Source of the DNA: Glebionis coronaria
Lineage: Eukaryota > Streptophyta > Magnoliopsida > Asterales > Asteraceae
DNA: 64,000 nucleotides
NCBI GenBank assembly: GCA_025667525.1
Contig: CM046882.1
Location: 215,558,592 to 215,622,591, forward strand
Reading direction: 5' to 3'
Part shown: piece by piece, positions 55,661 to 64,000 of the stretch
How the letters are laid out: each line of letters begins with the position of its first letter
Position numbering within the stretch: the stretch's first letter is position 1
The notes under the pieces: model-generated
What the model was told of the DNA's origin: nothing
What the model saw: only the letters and a program-made list of their open reading frames with translations
The model's database searches: none
Program-made: the position numbers and the translations under genes

Positions 55661-55983
55661 AATGGCAAAAAATAAACAACACAAGTATTGAAGCATATTG
55701 TACAAATTTAAATGCACAATTTCCTCATAACTAAATACTACGTAACATTTAAGTACTAACAATACAAGTTAGAAAGATACGTTTACAACTTTTCAGTGCA
55801 TAAATACATTAAAACACACAATTAATTACTACTTTTAAAACACCTCATTACTCAAAATTACGATAATATCTGGAGCCTAATAGTTTCACATTATACGATA
55901 TAAAAAGCTACAATTATCATTTTCTGAGATTTGGTTGTAAATAAAACATAAAAAAATAGTGTTCGTCAAAAATTATGTTACAG
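55661..55983. other. Unassigned AT-rich DNA
   Basis: No ORF or recognisable repeat. It may be LTR end of H plus the body of the Helitron whose 3' end follows. Confidence 0.4.
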
Positions 55984-56019
55984 GGTACCCGTAGCCGCAA
56001 CGCGCGGGTACCTTGCTAG
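55984..56019 (+). mobile_element. Helitron-like 3' terminus
   Basis: A GC-rich hairpin with 8-bp stem GGTACCCG / CGGGTACC (55984-55991, 56005-56012) is followed 3 nt later by CTAG and then T. Plant Helitrons end in a short hairpin plus CTRR and insert between A and T. The 5' TC end is not found, so the element length is unknown. Confidence 0.6.
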
Positions 56020-57202
56020 TATGTAAAAACAAGCATTTACGAAAACAATGAAAAACGAATTCTTGAGTTCAAGTATTTTTCATTTCAACCATTATCACTT
56101 AAGGTATGAATAAACAAGTAATTATACTAATTAAGTGATCAGGGATTTAATCTTTTCTTAAAACTCACTTTTTATTAAGTGTGACAAAGTTTTATTATTA
56201 AACTTTCTTTTTAAGAAAATGTTTTATTAAATTAATTATTTGAAAATTTTGAAATTTGAAAATGGCATATTGTATCTTGGTTTAGAATATCCTTTCAGAA
56301 TATTTAATCCCCAGATTCGATCCAACCCACTAAAAGACAAAAGGGAGCGGACTCTACGGTTCCTTATCGATAAGGAACCGCGGGCTCCAATAAGGAACCG
56401 CGGGCAGATATAGCCGTTGTACATTTGTCTTATAAATAGTGAATCATTCTCAAACTTTCAATCCACATCTTTTGCACATAAACTTTCAGATTATTTCATA
56501 CTTCTTAAATCACTCAAATCCTTGATCATTTGTTTGATTACTACTTGTTTAGAAGTGAATCTTTCTCCTCCCATCTTTTCCTCTCAAAGTTCAAAGAGAA
56601 GAACACTATCATTGTTGAAGTGTTGTGTCTACCTCAAAGATCCATTGAAGATCAAAACTTATTTATTCATTGTTGTGTCATTGTTGTGAAGATCCAAGTA
56701 GTTGTGTCTATTTGGAAGTTGTGTATGTATTAGGGTTAATACGTAGTCCTCAAAGTATATTGGTGTAGATTGGTCCTAGCTAAGTTAGGGCTCGACTTTT
56801 AGCTTAGAGTCGGAAATTGGTTAAGCGACGTTGTGTACGGTTTCTCGACCTTAAGGAGCTTGTTGATTAGTGAACTCTCGAGTAAGGAGTACTCGAGGAG
56901 TGGAGTAGGAACGAGGAGTGAGCTTCGTTGCCGAACCACTATAAATCCTTGGTGTTTGGTTTGATCTTTCCTTCCTTTATCTCTTTACATTGTTTATTCT
57001 TTATATTGTGATTATTAGTTTAGTTACATTCACTATTCTTTATACTTGTCATTATTAGTTAGTTGCACTATACCTTGTTCATATTTTGTATAAGAAGGTT
57101 TCACATAAATACTCAAGCTTAAGTTTTTGAAAAAGGATTTTTTAAAGCCAAACTTTAACAAGCAAATTTAAGAAACTATTCACCCCCCTTCTAGTTTCTA
57201 CA
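56020..57202 (+). repeat. Element I: 5' LTR (left edge not resolved)
   Basis: The right edge is set by the primer site at 57205; the LTR ends CCCCCCTTCTAGTTTCTACA. A TATA-type TATAAATA near 56430 fits a promoter. GGAACCGCGGGC repeats near 56375-56403. No second LTR is present in the window, so the start cannot be placed. Confidence 0.55.
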
Positions 57203-57204
57203 AT

Positions 57205-57216
57205 TGGTATCAGAGC
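57205..57216 (+). promoter_or_regulatory. Primer binding site of I (tRNA-iMet)
   Basis: TGGTATCAGAGC is an exact match to the usual complement of initiator methionine tRNA, 2 nt after the LTR. Confidence 0.9.
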
Positions 57217-57270
57217 ATGGTTGTTCAAGGCTTTTTAAAATATATTGTATTTTAAAACTTGAATCGATCT

Positions 57271-58188
57271 ATGGATTCCAACAAGTATCTAGATGGGCAA
57301 TCAATGCAAAGACCACCTCTTTTTGAAATCGATAGTTTTATTTATTGGAAAAATAGGTTTGAGACTTATGTGAAATTAAAAGATTTAGATCTTTGGCATG
57401 TTATTACCAATGGTGACTTTTTACCATTTCAATATAATGAAGTTTCTAAAAGTAAGGAGATAGTTACTTTTGATAAAGCTAATGATGATACTAAAAGAAA
57501 ACTAGCTAAAAATAATGAGGCTAAAATGGAGATTTATAATGCTTTACCAAAGAAAGAGTACGAAAGAATTTATATGTGTGAAACCGCTAAAGACATTTGG
57601 AATACTCTTTTAGTAACCCACCAAGGTAATAGCCAATTCAAAGAAAGTAAAATCGATCTTCTTGTTCAACAATATGAACAATTTGTCATCTTAGAAGATG
57701 AAACCATAGATAGTGCATTTGCTAGATTTAATACAATTATTACTAGTCTAAAAGCACTTGATGAAGGTTTTTCTAGCAAGAACAATGTTAGGAAGTTTCT
57801 TAGGGCGTTGCATCCAAAATGGAGAGCAAAAGTCACGGCGATTGAAGAATCAAAGGATCTCGCCAAATTATCACTCGATGAACTAATTGGTAACTTGAAG
57901 GTTCATGAGATGACAATTTTGAAGGATTCGAAAATGGTGAAAACTAAGAGTAAAAGAAAGTCTCTTGCACTTAAAGCCAAGAAGGCACAAAGTGATCATG
58001 AAAGTTACTCGGATAGTGATGATGAGGAATATGCCTTGGAGGTTAGAGACTTTAAGAAGTTCTTCAAAAGACGAGTTCAATACCTGAGGCAACCAAAAAA
58101 TGACAAGAAACCCTTCTCTAAAAACCAATTTGCCAAAGACGATTGTGACAACCGTGGTTTTGGGTTTGTCAATTGGTCTTACTTTTAG
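57271..58188 (+). CDS. Element I: Ty1/copia gag, C-terminally truncated
   Basis: The first ATG is 57271 (MDSNKYLDG). The frame opens at a TTG at 57259. It has the copia gag (UBN2-type) pattern: [11 protein letters not shown] near residue 28, [14 protein letters not shown] near 110, [17 protein letters not shown] near 150, [11 protein letters not shown] near 180. An acidic DSDDEEYAL stretch and a basic C-terminal part follow. The normal next element, a CCHC zinc knuckle, is lost: the sequence diverges at KDDCDNRG and stops. Protease and pol are absent. Confidence 0.85.
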   Translation: MDSNKYLDGQSMQRPPLFEIDSFIYWKNRFETYVKLKDLDLWHVITNGDFLPFQYNEVSKSKEIVTFDKANDDTKRKLAKNNEAKMEIYNALPKKEYERIYMCETAKDIWNTLLVTHQGNSQFKESKIDLLVQQYEQFVILEDETIDSAFARFNTIITSLKALDEGFSSKNNVRKFLRALHPKWRAKVTAIEESKDLAKLSLDELIGNLKVHEMTILKDSKMVKTKSKRKSLALKAKKAQSDHESYSDSDDEEYALEVRDFKKFFKRRVQYLRQPKNDKKPFSKNQFAKDDCDNRGFGFVNWSYF

Positions 58189-58714
58189 GTTATTTTATGT
58201 GTGCTTACTTGAATTGTGTGTTTACGTGTTTATTTTGGGTGAACGAGGTTGGTGTGGTTATCGTTTATGAGTATAGAGTACTCATAAGTAAATAGAGGAA
58301 CAGTTATTTCATGTTCATGAGCTCACAAGTGGTGACTATGAACTGAAAATGGTGATATTGTGGTGTTTACGTATACGTATAAGTATTATAGTAATAGTAT
58401 TTTTTTTAGGATTTACGGTTTAGCATTTAGAGGTCTCGGGTGAGGTAAGTATCCACATGAATATTTTTCGGGATGGTTTTAAGTCATTTAGGACTTAGTT
58501 ATAAAGTTTATTTCAAAATTTGATATTTTTTATAAAAGTGTATATTTTACGTCTTTTACGGTAAAACGCGTAAATTTGACTAGTTTTACGGTTTTGAGGT
58601 TTTGGAAGCTTTAGGAGCTGAAATAAATTAAGGAAAATTAAGGTAATATTATTAACATAGTATTAAATAATAAAAATAAAAAAAACGAATTTATTGGGTG
58701 TTTGGGTCGGTTTA
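58189..58714. other. Unassigned DNA between I and J
   Basis: No ORF. TTTTACGG-type words near 58550-58600 loosely resemble chromovirus LTR sequence, so it may be an old LTR remnant. This is not firm. Confidence 0.3.
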
Positions 58715-61514
58715 TGTAACACCCCCACAATTGCTATGCGCAGCGGAACTACAACAATGGGTGCTACACAGTATTCATTGCACACAAGGTATATCAAACG
58801 ACGCTAAAAAGACGTCAACTTAAAACTTGAATTTAAAATTGTTAGATGATACATGTCCACGGTTTTTCCAACCCCAATTAGTACACAGAGTTTAGCGTTT
58901 TCGGTCCCCATGAATCTTAACCCAAGAATTTCAGTTTTACAACAACATAACATTAAACCTTAAAAATGTTTAAGTAGAAAAAGGAGGAAAAACAAGCGGA
59001 CTCCAAGCCATACACACAACGTCCATCCCATGCATGCTCCATCCTACACCTCAGCGGTTACCTGAAACACATGCCAAAAATTTGGTCAACGAAAACGTTG
59101 AGTGGAATTCATAGGTTTTACAATCCATTTGAACGTATATAAAATAAAAACCATTCGTGATCATTTATAGTCTTGTCGATCAAACAAACTATAATCAGGA
59201 TACTGACAATTGTGTTTAAGCTCATGACACTAATCCGTTAACTCAATCACCCGCGTAATAAATACCGGCGTGATTCAGATGAAACCAGTGCCCCTTCTAA
59301 AGGCATCAGTTGCAATTATACCTTATTTCTCATACAAAATAATCTACCGCAGAACTTACTAAAAGTACAGCTTCTCGGCTAGCATTGGGTCGTTAGCCCC
59401 GTAGTACTACAAATTGCATAAGCGGCTATTTCCCCCTACTCGAGGGCAGGACAATAGTTAATAGTTCATGATTTTAGGGACTTTTGCAACTTTGGTACTC
59501 AACACAATTTCCAAGGCAACTTTCGGGTCTAACAATCATTCATGATATACGTTCCTTTTAGAAACTAGCATGCATTTCCCTCGCGGGTAAAACAATTTGA
59601 AATAAATATAAGCGAGGCTATAAATTCACACCTTATATCTTAAGTAGTCGGTAGTTCGAGGGATGGTCACTGACGACGAAACGGATGCCCGGTTAAATCA
59701 ACACCTATCACAAATAACGCGTAATGAGTAATCTCATTTTAAATACTTACGGTACTGTATAAAATACATATATACGAGTCACTTAGGACAAGTATCACTC
59801 ACGCCAAAAACAAAACAACAAGCATCACTCATTTTATACCATTCGTTCTCATTACTTACGTTGTCCATTTTTACTCATTCTCGCCGGTACTTGACTAAAG
59901 TACGGGCTGTTTTACCATGTTTAACCTTACATATAAAATTTGACAAAATTCTCAAAAATCCTATAAGACCTGTAGATAACATGTTTTTAAGCCCAATAAG
60001 ATTTTTTACTTTTACGACCCGTTACGCAACGTTTTTCCAAAACTACATTTTACGGGCTGAAATTGTACTTCGACCAATTTTGACCTCTTTGACCTATATG
60101 AAATACACCTTTGACTTCGTTGACCCCTAAGTCAACTTATAGACTCATTTATACAGGTTTGGGACCAAATTTTGACCCTTGACCATTTACCAATTCATAC
60201 TTGTGACCCTCGGGATTTGACTAAAACTTTACATAAATTCGGATTATGAAAGTCCTCGTCTCCCGGTACTCGATCTTTAAAACCTCATAACTTTTAGCTC
60301 GTTTTGAGTCACGGGCTCTACCTTATACCAAATTAAAGACAAGAAGACCCTCTATAACTACATTTAGTTTTCAAGACCTGGAAAAAAAATAATTTTTATA
60401 AAATGAGCTCAAAGTTTCTGCCTAAATTTGGCTACTCCAAAATCACGCTTAGACTCGATTTCAAACCTTCTAACCACCACTAGGCATCATCCTAATCCTC
60501 CCTAAACATATCCAAACACAAAAATTCAGTCCTACCCCTATTGATCAACCAAACTCAAAATCCTAATCATCTAAAAATGAACATGCAACCCATTAAACCT
60601 ATGTAAAACATCCTTAAACACACAACCAAACACTAGGATAAGCTCAAAATCCAACAACCACCATGGCTCCCCAAACACCCCTTGTGCCGTGGGGTTTGGG
60701 TGACCCAATCACCACAACCAAATTGATTTTGGTGGGTTTTCTTGGTGTTTATGCTTCCATTACTCATAAATTTAACATGCATTACAACATTTAGCCTCAA
60801 AAACGAATTTGGATCATCATGAAAATTTTTGGAAATTTTACTTGAATGCATGTGGGATTTAAGTACATGGAAATGTAGGGAATGACAAGATTAGATGTGG
60901 TCTAACCTTAATTTTAATGAAAATCAAGTGAAAAAAAGTTTTTTATGGTGTTCTTGGTGTTTTGGGGGTAACCGTCGGCTATAGGAGCAAGAGAGGGAGA
61001 GAGTTGATTATTTTTTTGGTGAAATGTTCTATGTGTTTGTGTTTGTGTCAATTTTGGGGCTTTTTGGTGTATTGGGAGGGAACAATTTGCAATATTTGGT
61101 TTCTTTTGGCCTTAAGTTGAAAACGTCCTCAAAACTTTGCGGGTTCGACTCATTAGTCAATTTTGAAAATTTTACGGGAGTCGGAAATCATCCCGAACGC
61201 TCCAAAATATTTTTGGGATACTTTAAATGTACTCGGAAGGCTATAAAACTCACCCGACTCAACTTAACACGAACCGTAAATAAAATTCTTGAAAAATTAC
61301 ATTATCGATAAATCGTCAATAATTATATAAAATTGGGCATCCCTCGGGATCGTAATCGTCATCGTCCTTCTTAAATCGTCAAACGTAAAAATTATAACCT
61401 CGAACATCGGCTTAACCAAAATACTTATAAATATAGAAATTAAAATTTATTAAAAATTTCAAAAATTAGCGTAATTTAGGGTATCGTTAATGACCTCGAT
61501 TCTAGGGTGTCACA
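58715..61514 (-). repeat. 3' LTR of J (2.8 kb)
   Basis: On the plus strand it starts TGTAACACCC and ends GGTGTCACA (minus strand TGTGACACC ... GGGTGTTACA). Its edges match those of G. The partner LTR is outside the window. Confidence 0.8.
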
Positions 61515-61533
61515 TCCACCCCTCCTTAAAGAG
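61515..61533 (-). promoter_or_regulatory. Polypurine tract of J
   Basis: TAAGGAGGGGTGGA on the minus strand directly before TGTGACACC. Confidence 0.75.
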
Positions 61534-61577
61534 AGCGACGTCCCGGCGCTCGCCTCTTCTTGTACTCACATTTCGTT

Positions 61578-64000
61578 CTACTGGAACAGATGAGGATACC
61601 TTTCCTTGAAAAAGTCCTCGCGTTCCCAAGTGTATTCCGGTCCACGCTTAGAATTCCATCGGACCTTCACAATAGGAATCCTACTACGCTTCAACCGCTT
61701 GACCTCTCGGTCCATAATTTCCACAGGTTCTTCCACAAAGTGCATTTTGTCGTCTAGTCGAATCTCGTCCAAAGGAATCACCAATTCCTTGTCCGCCAAA
61801 CTCTTCTTCAGGTTCGATACGTGAAACGTGTCGTGAATAGCACTAAGTTCGGTCGGCAATTCTAACTTGTACGCTACTGGTCCAATTCGTTCAACGATCT
61901 TAAACGGTCCAATATACCTCGGACTCAACTTTCCTTTCTTCCCAAAACGAATTACACCCTTCCACGGCGATACCTTGAGCATAACCATATCTCCAACTTC
62001 AAACTCCAACGGTTTCCTTCGGTTATCGGCATAACTCTTCTGTCGGCTTCTCGCAGCAAGTAGTCGGTTCTTGATCTGCACAATCTTCTCTGTCGTTTCT
62101 AAAACCATTTCGGGTCCAGTCAATTGACTTTCCCCTACTTCACTCCAACACACGGGCGATCTACACTTCCTTCCATACAATGCTTCGAACGGTGCTGCCT
62201 TGATACTCGCATGATAACTATTATTGTACGAAAATTCCACCAGAGGCAAGTGGCGTTCCCAACTTCCTCCAAAATCAATCACGCATGCTCGGAGCATGTC
62301 CTCCATCGTTTGAATAGTTCGTTCACTCTGGCCGTCAGTTTCCGGGTGATAAGCCGTGCTTAAACTCAGCTCAGTGCCCATCGCACGTTGAAGCGATTTC
62401 CAAAATTCCGATGTAAATCTACTGTCGCGATCCGAAATGATCGATAACGGCACTCCATGTCTACAGACGATCTCTTTCACGTACACGCTGGCGAGTTTTT
62501 CCATGCTGTCCGTCTTCTTCATAGGTAAGAAATGAGCAGATTTCGTCAACCTATCCACAATTACCCATATCATATCACATCCACTAGGAGTTCTAGGTAA
62601 ACCCGTCACGAAATCCATTGCGATTTTCTCCCATTTCCATTCTGGGATCTCTGGCTGTACCAACAATCCAGATGGTTTCTTATGTTCTGCCTGAACCTTC
62701 GCGCAAGTCAAACACTTACTAACGTAACGAGCAATATCTGCCTTCATATTCGGCCACCAATAAACTTTCTTCAGGTCGTGGTACATTTTGTCCGATCCAG
62801 GATGTATCGAATACTTCGACTTATGCGACTCATTCATAACCAATTCTCGAACTCCAGGCTTTCCTTCCTCAGATGAACACAGTGGTAACCAAATCCGATT
62901 CTCAAAATATCTCAGTCCGTCAGACCAAATCACGAAAAGAGGTTTCAACATTCGTCCCAAATTCTCGGCTTCAACATTCCCTTTCATTAGTCCTCTCTCC
63001 TGAGCCTTCAGTATGGTTTCGGTTAAGTCAACGCTCTCACTCATCACTAAAGCTCTAACCCTCAAAGGTTTCTCCCGTTCCTTCCTACTCAGTGCATCCG
63101 CTATAACATTCGCCTTGCCAGGGTGGTAGCGAATTTCGCAGTCATAATCACTCAGTAGTTCAACCCATCGTCTCTGTCGCATATTCAACTCCTTTTGATC
63201 TAAAATGTGCTGCAAACTCTTGTGGTCAGTGAATACAACACACTTTGTCCCATACAGATAGTGTCTCCACAATTTCAACGCAAAAACTACAGCTCCTAAT
63301 TCCAAATCGTGCGTCGTGTAGTTCTCCTCATTCTTCCTTAGTTGCCTCGACGCGTAAGCTATCACCTTTTCACGTTGCATTAATACCGCTCCATAACCCC
63401 TACGAGACGCATCACAATACACTACGAAGTCTTCGGTTCCTTCAGGCAATGATAAAATCGGTGCGGAACATAACTTATCCTTGAGCGTTTTGAAAGCGAG
63501 TTCTTCCTCAATTCCCCATTCATACACCCTATTCTTTTCGGTAAGCCTCGTCAATGGTTTTGCAATCAACGAAAATCCTTCAATAAACCTTCGATAATAC
63601 CCCGCTAAACCCAGAAATTGTCGAACTTCAGTCGGCGTCGTCGGTGCTGACCATTCCCTGATCGCTTCGATCTTGGCGGGATCCACGCGAACTCCCTTAC
63701 TATCAATCACATGACCTAGAAACTGCACTGATTCCAACCAAAATTCACACTTCGAGAATTTTGCATACAACTTTTCCTTCTTTAACAACTCCAAAATCTT
63801 TCTTAGGTGCTTCTCGTGCTCCTCCTTACTCTTAGAGTAAATAAGTATATCATCGATGAAAACAATAACAAACTTATCTAGATACGGCTTGCACACGCGA
63901 TTCATAAGGTCCATGAATACAGCAGGCGCGTTCGTCAACCCAAACGGCATCACTCGAAATTCAAAGTGTCCATACCGCGTACGAAAGGCAGTTACAGGGA
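61578..64000 (-). CDS. Element J pol: RT (part), RNase H, integrase, chromodomain
   Basis: The frame is open from the window edge to a stop at 61578 (more than 800 codons, N-terminus cut). In order: RT end with [10 protein letters not shown] and FIDDILIYS (~63860); RNase H with [10 protein letters not shown] and [11 protein letters not shown]; integrase zinc-binding HPGSDKMYH ... CLTCAKV; integrase core [24 protein letters not shown]-terminal [14 protein letters not shown]; chromodomain [13 protein letters not shown] ... [14 protein letters not shown] ... YPHLFQ. The chromodomain directs insertion to heterochromatin in this lineage. All catalytic residues that I can check are present, so J may be recently active. 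Confidence 0.93.
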   Translation of the reverse strand, partial: PVTAFRTRYGHFEFRVMPFGLTNAPAVFMDLMNRVCKPYLDKFVIVFIDDILIYSKSKEEHEKHLRKILELLKKEKLYAKFSKCEFWLESVQFLGHVIDSKGVRVDPAKIEAIREWSAPTTPTEVRQFLGLAGYYRRFIEGFSLIAKPLTRLTEKNRVYEWGIEEELAFKTLKDKLCSAPILSLPEGTEDFVVYCDASRRGYGAVLMQREKVIAYASRQLRKNEENYTTHDLELGAVVFALKLWRHYLYGTKCVVFTDHKSLQHILDQKELNMRQRRWVELLSDYDCEIRYHPGKANVIADALSRKEREKPLRVRALVMSESVDLTETILKAQERGLMKGNVEAENLGRMLKPLFVIWSDGLRYFENRIWLPLCSSEEGKPGVRELVMNESHKSKYSIHPGSDKMYHDLKKVYWWPNMKADIARYVSKCLTCAKVQAEHKKPSGLLVQPEIPEWKWEKIAMDFVTGLPRTPSGCDMIWVIVDRLTKSAHFLPMKKTDSMEKLASVYVKEIVCRHGVPLSIISDRDSRFTSEFWKSLQRAMGTELSLSTAYHPETDGQSERTIQTMEDMLRACVIDFGGSWERHLPLVEFSYNNSYHASIKAAPFEALYGRKCRSPVCWSEVGESQLTGPEMVLETTEKIVQIKNRLLAARSRQKSYADNRRKPLEFEVGDMVMLKVSPWKGVIRFGKKGKLSPRYIGPFKIVERIGPVAYKLELPTELSAIHDTFHVSNLKKSLADKELVIPLDEIRLDDKMHFVEEPVEIMDREVKRLKRSRIPIVKVRWNSKRGPEYTWEREDFFKERYPHLFQ

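Larger units (their letters stand above)
58715..64000 (-). mobile_element. Element J: Tekay-type chromovirus, partial
   Basis: The 3' LTR (58715-61514), polypurine tract and pol read on the minus strand and run off the window. Pol is about 75-80 percent alike to G by eye, and unlike G it is uninterrupted and has a complete chromodomain. Confidence 0.9.

Noticed and set aside
56417..56733. Overlapping 90- and 67-codon ORFs in element I's 5' LTR
   Set aside because: They overlap each other in different frames within LTR DNA and have no recognisable features.
1..64000. Search for a host gene, rRNA, tRNA or organelle insertion
   Set aside because: Every long ORF is explained by retroelement gag, pol or element-specific ORFs; the remaining gaps show no coding or RNA-gene signal.

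Overview
This window is a block of plant repetitive DNA. I see no host gene, tRNA, rRNA or CRISPR array. Every coding stretch I recognise belongs to an LTR retrotransposon (Ty3/gypsy or Ty1/copia), plus one likely Helitron 3' end. The several elements with 2.8-3.9 kb LTRs, the AT-rich noncoding DNA and the many C-to-T type decay mutations suggest pericentromeric heterochromatin of a flowering plant. The protein families (Athila/Tat-like gag, a Tekay-type chromovirus with an extra ORF before gag, the 1,023-codon ORF of element C) resemble what I know from daisy-family (Asteraceae) genomes; that assignment is an inference from memory.

Left and centre (1-42636). A broken Ty1/copia element E (+; 1258-1443, resuming at 38709) is split by element D (-; 1444-38703, TSD CAACT). 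D is split by element A (+; 4352-33536, TSD ACGAT). A's gag-pol is split by element B (+; 7843-26114, TSD AGGGG). B's 5' LTR is split by element C (+; 10380-14457, TSD ATTCC). Each boundary has a 5-bp target-site duplication, and the interrupted sequence resumes on the far side, so the order of insertion is E, D, A, B, C. Bases 1-1257 are two head-to-head fragments of a D-like 3' region forming a ~420 bp inverted repeat.

A, B and D are related Athila/Tat-like elements with tRNA-Asp-type primer sites. Only A carries RT, RNase H and integrase, all frame-broken. B has one intact gag-protease ORF (1,042 codons from its ATG) with an apparently mutated protease site and no polymerase. D has the same gag-protease-acidic-tail layout, also without polymerase. 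Their 3' noncoding regions share several structured motifs: a post-coding stem-loop, a hairpin joined to a polypurine-like box, family-matched copies of the polypurine tract, twin hairpins in several copies, and a paired repeat at fixed spacing. C is a small LTR-type element with an unfamiliar ORF and a short CGYTGAC word repeated in both its noncoding and coding DNA.

Right (42637-64000). Element G (-; 42637-54919, TSD ACCGG) is a Tekay-type chromovirus with ~3.1 kb LTRs, an extra acidic/coiled-coil ORF before gag, an open gag-protease ORF and a damaged pol and chromodomain. It sits in a purine-rich element H whose 3' LTR starts at 55270. A Helitron-like 3' end lies at 55984-56019. A copia 5' end with initiator-Met primer site and truncated gag (I) spans about 56020-58188. 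A second chromovirus J (-) has its 3' LTR at 58715-61514 and an open pol with intact chromodomain running off the window end.
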